Shown here piece after piece: positions 9,397 to 18,644 of a stretch of 64,000 bases of DNA. The position numbers and the translations under genes are program-made. The DNA comes from Lacisediminihabitans sp040549525. GTDB lineage: Bacteria > Actinomycetota > Actinomycetes > Actinomycetales > Microbacteriaceae. Positions within the stretch are counted from its first letter, which is position 1, and each line of letters begins with the position of its first letter. The notes below the pieces were generated by a model. That model was not told the origin of the DNA and ran no database searches. It saw only the letters and a list, made by a program, of their open reading frames with translations. Location: assembly GCF_040549525.1 (NCBI RefSeq), contig NZ_JBEPTM010000003.1, positions 62,001 to 126,000 on the forward strand, given 5' to 3'.

Positions 9397-9530
9397 CCGG
9401 GCGCCGCGGCCCTCACGGTCGCCCGTCCTGACTCTCGACCAGCGTCTCGGTTCACTGTCGAACGGTGATTCGCCGAGCGGGAGGGGAGAATCGCCGCGTC
9501 GGACGGTCGATGGCGAGGCAGCCGTCCCGC

Positions 9531-9553
9531 TAGATTGTGTCTCACGCTGTGAG
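9531..9553 (+). promoter_or_regulatory. Possible promoter and operator of the permease gene
   Basis: TAGATT at 9531-9536 could be a -10 box. It is followed by the small palindrome CTCAC-GCT-GTGAG at 9541-9553, right where transcription would begin. A leader of about 65 bases would then reach the ATG at 9609. No good -35 is seen. Confidence 0.3.
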
Positions 9554-9608
9554 GATGCTGCGATCACTGCCGATCGTGGTGCTTCACAAAGAAGGCTGGA
9601 AGGTAACA

Positions 9609-11108
9609 ATGCCCGCTGATTCTTCCCCCACCTCCGAGAGATCCGACAGCGAGCATCTCGCTGTTCTCGGCTACGAGGACACGTTCGACCGATCGATGAC
9701 CCTGTGGGCCAATTTCGCCCTCGGCTTCACCTATCTCTCCCCGCTCGTCGGGGTGTATTCGCTCTTCGCACTCGCCGTCTCCACGGGCGGACCGCCCTCG
9801 ATCTTCTGGTTGCTGATCGTGGGTGGCGGGCAGATGCTCGTGGCTCTCGTCTTCGGCGAGGTCGTGTCCCAGTACCCCATCCACGGGGGGATCTACCCTT
9901 GGACCCGTCGCCTCTGGGGGCGCCGATACGCGTGGATGGCGGCCTGGGTCTACATCTGGGCCATGATCGTCACCATCACCGCCGTCGCCGAATTCGGCAG
10001 CGGATTCCTGGCGAGCCTCCTCGGTCTTCCGGTGACCAAAGCGGTCACCCTCGGTCTCACGGTCGTCTTCCTGATCGTGGCGCTCGGCCTCAACTTCACC
10101 GGCACGAAGACGCTCGGACGTGTCGCCCGAATCGGGCTCGCGGCCGAGCTCATCGGGGTGATCGCGGTCGGACTGTACCTGCTGATCTTCCAGCGCCACC
10201 AGGAATTCAGCGTGTTCTTCAACTCCATGGGCGTAGAAGGCAAGGGCTCCTACGGGGTCGCATTCCTCGGTGCTGCGCTCGCCGGACTGTTTCTCTTCTA
10301 CGGTTTCGAAGCCTGCGGCGACGTCGCAGAGGAGGTCGCTGACCCGGCCCGTCGCATCCCGCGCGCCATGATCCTCACCATCCTGGTCGGCGGGGTGTCG
10401 TCGCTCTTCGCGTTCGGAGGCTACGTGATGGCCGCCCCCGACCTGCAGTCGATCGTGGATGGCAAGGATGCCGACCCGATCCCCGCGATCCTCCAGGCCT
10501 CCCTCGGAGACGTCGGCGCGAAGATCTTCCTCCTGGTCGCTCTCACCGCGTTCCTCTCCTGCGTTCTGAGCCTCCAGGCGGCGGCCAGCCGGCTGCTCTT
10601 CTCGTTCGCGCGGGATGGGATGATCCCCGGTCACCGGTGGCTCGCAAAGGTCTCGCCGCGAAGCAAGGTGCCCACCAACGCCCTGATCGTGGCGTGCAGC
10701 ATCCCGGTCATCCTCTGCCTGATCATCTTCGTTGGGCCCGACGGCCTGCTGACGCAGATCACCTCGTTCGCCGTCCTCGGCATCTACGTGGCGTTCCAGG
10801 CGGTCGTGCTCGCGTCCCTGCGCCAGCGGATCAAGGGATGGCGCCCGGCGGGACCCTTCAGCCTGGGGCGCGCGGGCTTCGTGATCAACATCGCGGCTCT
10901 CGCCTACGGAGTCTTCGCCATGGTGCTGCTCGCCGTTCCCGGACGCTCCGGAGTGTTCCTCAATGACTGGATCGTGCTCATCGGCCTGGTGATCGTGATG
11001 GGTGTCGGGCTGCTGTACCTGTTCATCGCCAGGCCAGACCGCAAGTCCGACGCGCCGGAGGGTGATGCGATCCGCGTCGCGGAACTCCTGCGGTCCAAGG
11101 GACGCTAG
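9609..11108 (+). CDS. APC-superfamily permease (amino acid or nucleobase-derivative uptake)
   Basis: A 499-residue integral membrane protein with about 12 helices and the amino acid-polyamine-organocation fold (ALGFTYLSPLVGVYSLF in helix 1, LFYGFEACGDVAEEVADP between helices). The start ATG at 9609 is preceded by GGAAGG. Upstream frame extensions are shadow sequence. It stands beside the hydantoinase/ureidopropionase island but has its own promoter and a strong terminator. Uptake of an amino acid or amine linked to that pathway is inferred from location only. Confidence 0.85.
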   Translation: MPADSSPTSERSDSEHLAVLGYEDTFDRSMTLWANFALGFTYLSPLVGVYSLFALAVSTGGPPSIFWLLIVGGGQMLVALVFGEVVSQYPIHGGIYPWTRRLWGRRYAWMAAWVYIWAMIVTITAVAEFGSGFLASLLGLPVTKAVTLGLTVVFLIVALGLNFTGTKTLGRVARIGLAAELIGVIAVGLYLLIFQRHQEFSVFFNSMGVEGKGSYGVAFLGAALAGLFLFYGFEACGDVAEEVADPARRIPRAMILTILVGGVSSLFAFGGYVMAAPDLQSIVDGKDADPIPAILQASLGDVGAKIFLLVALTAFLSCVLSLQAAASRLLFSFARDGMIPGHRWLAKVSPRSKVPTNALIVACSIPVILCLIIFVGPDGLLTQITSFAVLGIYVAFQAVVLASLRQRIKGWRPAGPFSLGRAGFVINIAALAYGVFAMVLLAVPGRSGVFLNDWIVLIGLVIVMGVGLLYLFIARPDRKSDAPEGDAIRVAELLRSKGR

Positions 11109-11126
11109 CTGCGAGGCTTCGCGCCC

Positions 11127-11159
11127 GGCCGCCGCGGGATCCGAGATCCCGCGGCGGCC
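11127..11159 (+). terminator. Strong bidirectional hairpin terminator
   Basis: A perfect 15-bp stem (left arm 11127-11141, loop CGA, right arm 11145-11159) lies between the convergent permease and MocR genes. A second small stem (CCTCAG/CTGAGG, 11158-11175) abuts it. There is no U tract, which is common for GC-rich actinobacterial terminators. Confidence 0.75.
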
Positions 11160-11224
11160 TCAGGGTCGTCTGAGGTCAGCGCCGTGTTCTCGCGGCCCGA
11201 ACCTAGCGACCGACGTCGCCGCCC

Positions 11225-12550
11225 TCAGGCGCGCGCGGCCGTGGCGAGCTGCTCGGCGATCGTGTCGAAGTCTCGACTCACGAGCCCGGCGGTGACCCGC
11301 ACGAAATGACCGCCGGCGCTCGCCTCGAAGGGCGTCCCGGCCGCGACGCGGATGCCGGCCGCCGCCAGTTGCACGATGGCGGAGCGCTCATCCGCAACCT
11401 CGAGCCAGGTGTTGATGCCATCCGAGGGGGCAAGCGTCACGCCGTGACCGGCGAGCGCCTCCGAGAGGCGCCTCTGCCGGGAGCGGTAGATGCGCCGGGC
11501 GTCGTTGACCTCCGAGATCGAGGTCGAGTCGGTGAGCAGGTCATGCAGGATCGTCTGCAGCATGCGCGAAGTCCATCCCGGACCGAGGATGCGTCGGGCC
11601 ACGAGCCGGTCGATGATCTCGGTCGGCCCGCCGATGGCCGCGATGCGCAGGTCGGGACCGTGCGACTTGGAGAAGCTGCGAATGTGCAGCACCTGCCCCG
11701 GCAGCCAGCTACCGAGGCTCACATCGCGCGAGACCGCGATCTCGCCGGAATGGTCGTCCTCGATCACGATGGCATCGCTCGCGTGCCGGCTGAGACGGAT
11801 GACGCGCGCAAGCTCCTCCGCCCGCGCCTTCGTGAGCGAGCGGCCGGTGGGGTTCTGCGCGCGGGGCTGCAGCAGGATCGCGGTCGGTCGCAGCGTCAGC
11901 GCCTCCGCGAGCAGGTCGGGACGCATGCCGTCTTCGTCGAGGCGCACCGGCACGCGCACCGCCCCGAAGTGGTCGAGGAGGTCGAACATCGGGGGGAACC
12001 CGGGATCTTCGACCACTACCCGGTCGCCGAACCGGATGACGGTCTCCATGGCGCGGGACAGCGCATCGAGAGCGCCGTCGACCACGGTGATCGCCTGCAC
12101 CTCGTAGGGCCAGCTCGATCTCAACACGGTCTCGAGTTCCGGGATCACGGGCTGATCGAGATAGCTCGCCGTGCCCGCGCGTTCCGCCACCCGCGAGAGC
12201 GCCGGACCGAGCGCGGGAAGCAGCTGCGGGTCGGGCGTGCCGCTCGACAGATCGAGGCGCGTCGCCTCGAGTTGACCGGCGAGGCCCTGGAATCGAGGGG
12301 GGAGCCACTTGCGCGGGGCGGCCATCACGAAGCTTCCGCTTCGCCCCCGAGACACGATGAGTCCGACTCCCGAGAGCGCCTGCCAGGCATGGCTCACCGT
12401 CGCCGGACTCACTCCGAGGTCGAGCGCGAGCTCCCTCACGGTGGGAAGGCGGTCGCCCGGCGCGAGATCACCCGAGGTGATCATGCGCGCGACCGTCGCC
12501 GCGATCCCATGCGGTGTCGCCTCTTCGACGGCGGTGGCGATGGGCTTCAC
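11225..12550 (-). CDS. MocR-type regulator (GntR helix-turn-helix fused to aminotransferase)
   Basis: A 441-residue fusion. Residues about 5-75 form a GntR winged helix (PTVRELALDLGVSPATVSHAWQ is the recognition region). Residues about 95-441 form a fold-type I aminotransferase domain with the PLP lysine in SFSKSHGPDLR. MocR proteins bind PLP or amino-compound adducts and switch adjacent genes. The gene is divergent from the nitrilase-hydantoinase operon, so it probably controls that operon and itself. The GTG start has GGAGG six bases upstream. Confidence 0.88.
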   Translation of the reverse strand: MKPIATAVEEATPHGIAATVARMITSGDLAPGDRLPTVRELALDLGVSPATVSHAWQALSGVGLIVSRGRSGSFVMAAPRKWLPPRFQGLAGQLEATRLDLSSGTPDPQLLPALGPALSRVAERAGTASYLDQPVIPELETVLRSSWPYEVQAITVVDGALDALSRAMETVIRFGDRVVVEDPGFPPMFDLLDHFGAVRVPVRLDEDGMRPDLLAEALTLRPTAILLQPRAQNPTGRSLTKARAEELARVIRLSRHASDAIVIEDDHSGEIAVSRDVSLGSWLPGQVLHIRSFSKSHGPDLRIAAIGGPTEIIDRLVARRILGPGWTSRMLQTILHDLLTDSTSISEVNDARRIYRSRQRRLSEALAGHGVTLAPSDGINTWLEVADERSAIVQLAAAGIRVAAGTPFEASAGGHFVRVTAGLVSRDFDTIAEQLATAARA

Positions 12551-12596
12551 ATCCGGCCTCCGCTGTCAATGATTGATCTGGATTCGAATCGGCCCT

Positions 12597-12643
12597 ATGT
12601 TTACGCCAACGTCATAGACAGAAACATAAGGGAAATGTTTACG
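12597..12643. promoter_or_regulatory. Candidate MocR operator in the divergent promoter region
   Basis: ATGTTTACG occurs twice as direct repeats (12597-12605 and 12635-12643, 38 bp apart). An inverted AAACAT lies between them at 12622-12627. The whole 12565-12680 region is strikingly AT-rich for this genome. MocR regulators usually bind spaced direct repeats, so this is the likely operator for both divergent units. Confidence 0.5.
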
Positions 12644-12694
12644 GCGCACAATAACAAAAACCGTGAGATATACAGCTCGGCGAAAGAGGCCCCA

Positions 12695-13543
12695 TTGACT
12701 GTCGTACGCGCAGCGATCACCCAGACCACATGGACCGGCGACAAGGAGTCCATGATCGCCAAACACGAGCAGTTCGCTCGTGATGCGACTGCGGACGGCG
12801 CCCAGGTCATCTGCTTCCAGGAGCTGTTCTACGGGCCATACTTCGGCATCACCGAAGATGCCAAGTACTACGCCTACGCCGAGCCGGCCGACGGCCCGAT
12901 CGTGCAGCGGTTCGCCGCCCTCGCGAAGGAACTGAACCTCGTGATGGTGCTTCCGATCTACGAGGAGGACATGCCCGGCGTCTACTACAACACCGCGGTG
13001 GTGGTGGATGCCGACGGAACGATCCTCGGCAAGTACCGCAAGCACCACATCCCCCACCTCGACAAGTTCTGGGAGAAGTTCTACTTCCGCCCCGGCAACC
13101 TCGGCTACCCGGTGTTCAACACGGCGGTCGGTCCGATTGGCGTCTACATCTGTTACGATCGCCACTTCCCCGAGGGATGGCGCGAGCTCGGCCTCAATGG
13201 AGCGCAGATCGTGTTCAACCCCAACGCCACCAAGCCGGGCCTGTCGAACCGCCTCTGGGAGATCGAGCAGCCCGCCGCCGCGGGAGCGAACGGGTACTTC
13301 GTCGCCGCGCCCAACCGGGTGGGACGCGAGGACAACGAATACGGGGATCTCGCGGTCACCTTCTACGGCAACAGCCAGTTCGTCGACCCCCAGGGCAACA
13401 TCATCGGCGGCTACGGCAGCGGAGAGCACGAGGAGATCGTGATCCGCGACCTCGACATGGACATGATCCGGCAGGTGCGCGACAACTGGCAGTTCTACCG
13501 TGACCGCCGTCCGGAGTCCTACACGAGCATCCCGAAGCCGTAG
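12695..13543 (+). CDS. Nitrilase-superfamily beta-ureidopropionase / N-carbamoyl amidohydrolase
   Basis: A 282-residue carbon-nitrogen hydrolase. The catalytic Glu-Lys-Cys triad is visible as CFQELFYGPYF (Glu), YRKHHIPH (Lys) and VYICYDRHFPEGW (Cys). The family cleaves N-carbamoyl-beta-alanine or N-carbamoyl amino acids to the free amine, CO2 and ammonia. TTG at 12695 is chosen because AGAGG lies five bases upstream and translation from it begins at a normal nitrilase N-terminus (TVVRAAITQ). The next gene encodes the ring-opening enzyme that would make its substrate. Confidence 0.88.
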   Translation: MTVVRAAITQTTWTGDKESMIAKHEQFARDATADGAQVICFQELFYGPYFGITEDAKYYAYAEPADGPIVQRFAALAKELNLVMVLPIYEEDMPGVYYNTAVVVDADGTILGKYRKHHIPHLDKFWEKFYFRPGNLGYPVFNTAVGPIGVYICYDRHFPEGWRELGLNGAQIVFNPNATKPGLSNRLWEIEQPAAAGANGYFVAAPNRVGREDNEYGDLAVTFYGNSQFVDPQGNIIGGYGSGEHEEIVIRDLDMDMIRQVRDNWQFYRDRRPESYTSIPKP

Positions 13544-13553
13544 GGGAGTCGCC

Positions 13554-14993
13554 GTGAAGACCCTCATCACCAACGGCACGGTCGTCAACTCGACCGGCAC
13601 CGCGCTCGCCGACGTGCTGATCGACGGCGAGACGATCGCAGCGGTACTGGCGCCCGGATCCCAGCTGCTGGGTTTCGATGTCGCCGCCAACGTGGACACG
13701 GTGATCGATGCCGCCGGCAAATACGTGATCCCCGGCGGCATCGATGCTCACACGCACATGGAGATGCCCTTCGGCGGCACCAGTGCGAGCGACACCTTCG
13801 AGACCGGCACCCGGGCTGCGGCCTGGGGCGGCACGACCTCCATCGTGGATTTCGTCGTTCAATACGCCGGCGAGAACATCATCGACCAGTACAACCTCTG
13901 GCAGGCCAAGGCGGCCGGACAGTGCGCGATCGACTACGGCTTCCACCAGATCCTCAGCGACGTGCAGGACTCCTCGCTCGTGGCGATGGACGAGCTGCTC
14001 GCCGAGGGAGTCTCGAGCTTCAAGCTCTTCATGGCCTACAAGGGCGTCTTCCTCTCGGACGATGGACAGATCACCAAGGCCATGCAGAAAGCCGCCACCA
14101 ACGGCTCGATGATCATGATGCACGCGGAGAACGGCAGCGTGATCGACCTGCTCGTGCAGCAGGCCGTCGCGGCCGGAAACACTTCGCCCTACTTCCACGG
14201 CACCACCCGCCCGTGGCAGGCAGAGGAAGAGGCCACGCACCGCGCCATCATGCTCGCCAACCTCACCGGAGCACCGCTGTACGTGGTGCATGTGAGTGCG
14301 AAGCAGGCCGTGGAGCAGATCGCCACGGCCCGCGATCGCGGCCAGAACGTGTTCGGCGAGACCTGCCCGCAGTACCTGTACCTCTCGCTCGAGGAGCAGC
14401 TCGGCGCGTCGAGCGAAGAGTGGGGCAGCTTCGAGGGGGCGAAGTGGGTCTGTTCCACCCCGCTGCGGTCACGCGAGGAGGGTCACCAGCACCACATGTG
14501 GCAATCCCTGCGCACCAACGACATCCAGATGGTCTCCACCGACCACTGCCCCTTCTGCATGAAGGGGCAAAAGGACATGGGCCTGAACGACTTCTCGAAG
14601 ATCCCGAACGGCATCGGCTCGGTTGAACACCGCATGGACCTGCTCTACCAGGGTGTCGTCGACAAGCAGATCTCGCTCGAGCGCTGGGTCGAAGTGACCT
14701 CGACGACGCCGGCCCGCATGTTCGGCATGTACGGCAGGAAGGGCGTCATCCAGCCGGGCGCGGACGGGGATGTCGTGATCTACGACCCGAACGGCCACAC
14801 CTCGATCGGCATCGCAGAGGGGCGATCGCACCACATGAACATGGATTACAGCGCCTGGGAGGGCTTCGAGATCGACGGTCACGTCGACACCGTGATCTCC
14901 CGCGGGAAGGTGATCGTGGACGACAACCAGTACCTCGGCACGAAGGGCGACGGCAAGTATGTCAAGCGCGGTCTCTCGCAGTACCTGATCTGA
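13554..14993 (+). CDS. hydA: Dihydropyrimidinase / hydantoinase
   Basis: A 479-residue cyclic amidohydrolase that opens 5,6-dihydropyrimidines or hydantoins to N-carbamoyl products. The binuclear metal site is visible as DAHTHME (HxH), the carboxylated lysine in SSFKLFMAYKG, MMHAENG, YVVHVSAK, and the Asp in STDHCPF. GTG at 13554 has AGGGGAG overlapping the nitrilase stop, so the two are translationally close. It acts one step before the nitrilase. Whether the natural ring is dihydrouracil, dihydrothymine or a hydantoin cannot be read from sequence. Confidence 0.92.
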   Translation: MKTLITNGTVVNSTGTALADVLIDGETIAAVLAPGSQLLGFDVAANVDTVIDAAGKYVIPGGIDAHTHMEMPFGGTSASDTFETGTRAAAWGGTTSIVDFVVQYAGENIIDQYNLWQAKAAGQCAIDYGFHQILSDVQDSSLVAMDELLAEGVSSFKLFMAYKGVFLSDDGQITKAMQKAATNGSMIMMHAENGSVIDLLVQQAVAAGNTSPYFHGTTRPWQAEEEATHRAIMLANLTGAPLYVVHVSAKQAVEQIATARDRGQNVFGETCPQYLYLSLEEQLGASSEEWGSFEGAKWVCSTPLRSREEGHQHHMWQSLRTNDIQMVSTDHCPFCMKGQKDMGLNDFSKIPNGIGSVEHRMDLLYQGVVDKQISLERWVEVTSTTPARMFGMYGRKGVIQPGADGDVVIYDPNGHTSIGIAEGRSHHMNMDYSAWEGFEIDGHVDTVISRGKVIVDDNQYLGTKGDGKYVKRGLSQYLI

Positions 14994-14999
14994 CCCGTT

Positions 15000-15105
15000 G
15001 CTGGTCGAGTAGCGAGCGCCAGCGAGCGTGTCGAGACCGGGTAAGAGGTCTCGACACGGCCGCAGGCGGCCTACTCGACCAGCAGAGGCGGCCCACTCGA
15101 CCAGC
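15000..15105. repeat. GGTCGAGTAG-family inverted repeat inside the catabolic operon
   Basis: The outer arms GCTGGTCGAGTAG (15000-15012) and CTACTCGACCAGC (15071-15083) are perfect inverses. The inner arms GTGTCGAGACC (15028-15038) and GGTCTCGACAC (15047-15057) are also perfect. A second right end, CACTCGACCAGC, ends at 15105. Related copies are at 59537, 61607 and inside smc. Confidence 0.85.
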
Positions 15106-15126
15106 GGCATTGACAGAAAGAGCCAC

Positions 15127-16143
15127 ATGGAATTCGGAGCAGTACTCCAGACCAACCCCCCGGCCTCGCGCACGGTATATCTCGCCAAGCTCGCCGAGCA
15201 GCACGGGTTCGACTACGCCTGGACCTTCGACTCCCACCTGCTCTGGCAGGAGCCCTACGTGATCTACAGCCAGATCCTCGCGGAGACGCACCGGATCAAG
15301 GTCGGCCCGATGGTCACCAACCCGGCCACGCGCGACTGGACCGTCACGGCATCCATCTACGCCACCCTCAACGAGATGTATGGAAACCGCACCATCTGCG
15401 GCATCGGTCGCGGGGACTCCGCGGTGCGCGTGACCAACGGCGCGCCGACCACCCTCAAGACCCTGCGGGAATCGATCCACGTCATCCGCGAACTCGCGAA
15501 CTCCCGCTCGGTGGAATACAACGGCGCTCAACTGCGGTTCCCCTGGAGCGTCGGCAGCGAACTCGAGGTCTGGGTCGCGGCCTACGGCCCGCTCGCCCTC
15601 AAGCTGACCGGCGAGGTCGGCGACGGGTTCATCCTGCAGATGGCGGACCTGGATGTCGCGGAGTGGATGATCGCGACGGTGCGGGCCGCCGCAGAGAACG
15701 TGGGCCGCGATCCACTGTCGATCAAGTTCTGCGTTGCCGCGCCGATGTACATCGGCGAGGACTGGGATCACATGCGCAACCAGAACCGGTGGTTCGGCGG
15801 CATGGTGGGCAACCACGTGGCCGATATCGTGGCGAAGTACGGCGAGGGCTCTGCGGTGCCGAAGGCTCTCACCGACTACATCAAGGGCCGCGAGGGCTAC
15901 GACTACAACGAGCACGGCCGGGCGGGCAACTCGCACGCCGAGTTCGTGCCCGACGAGATCGTCGACCGGTTCTGCCTGCTGGGCAGTGCCGACCAGCACA
16001 TCGAGAAACTCAAGGCGCTCAGGGAGCTCGGGGTCGACCAGTTCGCCGGGTACCTGCAGCACGACAACAAAGAGGAAACCCTCCGGGTCTACGGCGAGAC
16101 CGTGATCCCCGCACTGCGCGACCAGATCACGGCGAAGGTATGA
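15127..16143 (+). CDS. LLM-class oxidoreductase of the pyrimidine/hydantoin operon (TIGR03842-like)
   Basis: A 338-residue luciferase-like oxidoreductase. It resembles the CPS_4043-type family, which I recall as being linked to hydantoinase, nitrilase and ABC transporter genes. It begins MEFGAVLQTNPPASRT and has GIGRGDSAVRVTNG and VWVAAYGPLALKLTGEVGDG. The cofactor is either F420 or FMN; F420 genes exist 10 kb upstream. It overlaps the ABC permease by ATGA. In this operon it is the only redox enzyme, so it may supply the reduction or oxygenation step that feeds the hydantoinase; that role is inference. Confidence 0.85.
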   Translation: MEFGAVLQTNPPASRTVYLAKLAEQHGFDYAWTFDSHLLWQEPYVIYSQILAETHRIKVGPMVTNPATRDWTVTASIYATLNEMYGNRTICGIGRGDSAVRVTNGAPTTLKTLRESIHVIRELANSRSVEYNGAQLRFPWSVGSELEVWVAAYGPLALKLTGEVGDGFILQMADLDVAEWMIATVRAAAENVGRDPLSIKFCVAAPMYIGEDWDHMRNQNRWFGGMVGNHVADIVAKYGEGSAVPKALTDYIKGREGYDYNEHGRAGNSHAEFVPDEIVDRFCLLGSADQHIEKLKALRELGVDQFAGYLQHDNKEETLRVYGETVIPALRDQITAKV

Positions 16144-17009
16144 CCCGCACCCGCGGCATCCTGCTCGGCGTGGTGGGTGTCGTGCTGCTCGGCGTGCTGT
16201 GGGAGGCCTACAAGGCCCTCGGTCCGGCAAACGGGTTCGTGATCAACGGACTCACCGTCCTGCCGCGCACGAATGACCTCGCGATGCCACACCTCGTGAC
16301 CATGTTCACTCGCCTGTTCGAGCCGGTCACTTCGGCACCCGGCTCGCCCGCACTCTGGAGCGCCGTGGTGCAGGCGGCCGGCTTCAGCCTCGGCATCGCC
16401 GCGGTCGGTTGGATCATCGGGGTGGTCGTCGGCATGCTTCTCGCTGTGCTCATGCAGCGCTTCCGCACCGCAGAGTCCGCGTTGCTTCCCTGGGTGGTGC
16501 TGAGCCAGACCGTTCCCCTGATCGCGCTCGCGCCCCTCGTCGCGGGAATCGGCGCACAGCTGAGGTTCGGCGAGGCCCGCTGGCAGGACTGGATGTCCGT
16601 GGCACTGATCGCCTCGTACCTCGCCTTCTTCCCCGTGTCAGTGGGTGCGCTCCGCGGCCTCGAATCGCCGGACAGGGCGCACGTGGAACTGATGCGCACC
16701 TATGCGGTCGGATGGTGGAAGACGCTCATCACATTGCGGATCCCCGCGAGCATCCCCTATCTGCTCCCGGCCCTGCGGCTCGCCGCCGCCAATGCGGTGA
16801 TCGGCACCGTTGTCGCGGAGGTCTCGATCGGCCTCCGCGGCGGGGTCGGACGAATGATGATCGAATACGCGTCGGCTTCGAGCGGCGACCCGGGCAAGCC
16901 CTGGGCACCGATCTTCGGTGCGGTGGTGATCGGTCTGATCGCCGCGGGTCTCGTGGCCGCCATTGGGCTCGGTCTTCGTAAATATCGTCAGGGAGAGGTC
17001 CCAGCATGA
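16140..17009 (+). CDS. ABC importer permease (NMT1/SsuC-like)
   Basis: A 289-residue BPD_transp_1 permease with about six helices. The EAA-like loop is ELMRTYAVGWWKTLITLRIP. It overlaps the LLM gene by ATGA upstream and the ATPase by ATGA downstream. It is one of two permeases here, so the transporter is likely a heterodimeric channel. It serves the THI5/NMT1-type binding protein encoded three genes on, and probably imports a pyrimidine, hydantoin or related ring compound. Confidence 0.85.
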   Translation: MTRTRGILLGVVGVVLLGVLWEAYKALGPANGFVINGLTVLPRTNDLAMPHLVTMFTRLFEPVTSAPGSPALWSAVVQAAGFSLGIAAVGWIIGVVVGMLLAVLMQRFRTAESALLPWVVLSQTVPLIALAPLVAGIGAQLRFGEARWQDWMSVALIASYLAFFPVSVGALRGLESPDRAHVELMRTYAVGWWKTLITLRIPASIPYLLPALRLAAANAVIGTVVAEVSIGLRGGVGRMMIEYASASSGDPGKPWAPIFGAVVIGLIAAGLVAAIGLGLRKYRQGEVPA

Positions 17010-17812
17010 GCAACGCAGTCACGGTGAACGCGGCGTCCAAGATCTTTCCGCTCGCTCGCGGCAAATCGGTCGTCGCCCTCGAGGAGATCGACCTCGCGGT
17101 GGCACCCGGGGAGTTCGTCTCTCTCATCGGACCGAGCGGATGCGGCAAATCGACGCTGCTTCGCCTGATCGCCGACCTCGACCAGCCGACGAGCGGCAGC
17201 ATCGAGGTCTTCGGCAAGACGGCGCGGCAGGCTCGCATCGACCAGGACTACGGCATCGCCTTCCAGCAGGCCGGACTCCTGCCGTGGCGATCCGTCACGG
17301 GCAATATCGAGCTGCCCCTCGAGCTGCACGGGGTCGGCAAGACCGCGAGACGGGCACGGGCCGCCGAACTGCTCGCTCTCGTCGGGCTGTCCGACTTCGC
17401 TGATCGCTACCCGGACCAGCTCTCCGGCGGAATGCAGCAGCGCGTCGCCATCGCCCGCTCGCTGGCCGAGAGTCCAGAGCTGCTGCTCATGGATGAGCCT
17501 TTCGGTGCCCTCGATGAGATGACCCGCGAGCGGATGCAGGACGAGCTCGTGCGCCTGTGCGCCGAGACCGGCGCCGCGGTGGTGTTCGTGACGCACTCGA
17601 TCCCCGAGGCGGTGTTCCTCTCCGACCGCGTCGTGGTGATATCTCCCCGGCCCGGCCGCATCCGCGAGATCGTGCCGGTCGGGCTCGGCAGCGCGGGCAA
17701 TCGCGAGGAGGGCTTGCGCGAGGCTTCCGGATTCTTCGCCGCGGTGAGTGCGGTGCGCGAGGCGCTGCACGGCGCGCCCACCGCCGAGGTCCGCGGAGGA
17801 GAAACGCGATGA
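17006..17812 (+). CDS. ABC importer ATPase (SsuB/TauB/ThiZ-like)
   Basis: A 268-residue ATPase with Walker A GPSGCGKST, Q-loop AFQQAGLLPW, signature LSGGMQQRVAIARSL, Walker B LLLMDEPFGALDE and switch His in VFVTHS. The sequence groups with nitrate/sulfonate/taurine and hydroxymethylpyrimidine importer ATPases. It overlaps its neighbours by four bases on both sides. Confidence 0.92.
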   Translation: MSNAVTVNAASKIFPLARGKSVVALEEIDLAVAPGEFVSLIGPSGCGKSTLLRLIADLDQPTSGSIEVFGKTARQARIDQDYGIAFQQAGLLPWRSVTGNIELPLELHGVGKTARRARAAELLALVGLSDFADRYPDQLSGGMQQRVAIARSLAESPELLLMDEPFGALDEMTRERMQDELVRLCAETGAAVVFVTHSIPEAVFLSDRVVVISPRPGRIREIVPVGLGSAGNREEGLREASGFFAAVSAVREALHGAPTAEVRGGETR

Positions 17813-18579
17813 GGGAGACCACCGCGGGGCGCGCTCGGATGATCATGGCACCGGTCATCCTCGGAGTCGTCGTGATCGTGCTCTGGCAGCTTGTCGTCGT
17901 CGGATTCGCGATAAAGCCCTACGTCTTGCCGAGCCCTTTGTCGATCTGGGACCAGTTCACACGCGCGTTCGGAACGATCTGGTCTGGCACAAAGGTCACC
18001 GGTTTCAATGCTCTGGTCGGTCTGTTGCTCGGTGCAGTGCTCGGCATACTCTTCGCTGTCTTCTCCGCACTCCTTCGAGTGTTCGATGAACTGTCGCTTC
18101 CCGTGGTTCTCGCTCTCGCAGTCGTGCCGATCGTTGCCCTCGCCCCGGTGCTGTACACCATGTTCGGAGCCGGAGAAGAGACCGCCCGCCAGTTGGTCGC
18201 GGCGCTCGCCGTCTTCATCCCGGTGTATGTCAACACTCTGCGAGGGCTCCGCCAGGTGAGACCGGTGCACCGCGATCTGATGCGCGCCTACGCCGCGAGC
18301 GCATGGCAGGCGACTCGCACGGTAACGCTACCTGGCGCGACACCGTTCCTCTTCACCGGATTGCGGATCGCCTCGTCCCTTGCCGTAATCTCCGCACTCA
18401 TTGCGGAGTACTTCGGCGGCCCGGTTGACGGACTGGGCCGATCGATCACCTCGGCAGCCTCGTACAGTAACTATCCCCTCGCCTATGCCTTCGTGCTCGG
18501 CTCTATCGTGCTCGGACTCGTGTTCTATCTGCTCACCCTCGCCCTCGAGAAGTTCGCAACCCGGCATTCTCCCCCCTGA
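17809..18579 (+). CDS. ABC importer permease, second subunit
   Basis: A 256-residue permease with about six helices and an EAA-like loop (DLMRAYAASAWQATRTVTLP). It begins with GGAGGA upstream and overlaps the ATPase gene by four bases. It pairs with the permease at 16140. Local base composition is slightly less GC-biased than its neighbours, though nothing else suggests separate origin. Confidence 0.88.
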   Translation: MRETTAGRARMIMAPVILGVVVIVLWQLVVVGFAIKPYVLPSPLSIWDQFTRAFGTIWSGTKVTGFNALVGLLLGAVLGILFAVFSALLRVFDELSLPVVLALAVVPIVALAPVLYTMFGAGEETARQLVAALAVFIPVYVNTLRGLRQVRPVHRDLMRAYAASAWQATRTVTLPGATPFLFTGLRIASSLAVISALIAEYFGGPVDGLGRSITSAASYSNYPLAYAFVLGSIVLGLVFYLLTLALEKFATRHSPP

Positions 18580-18644
18580 TGTTCGGCGGCCTCGGCCGCC
18601 AGCTCAATCACCACCCCACAGTGACCCCCAAGGAGGAAGTAACA

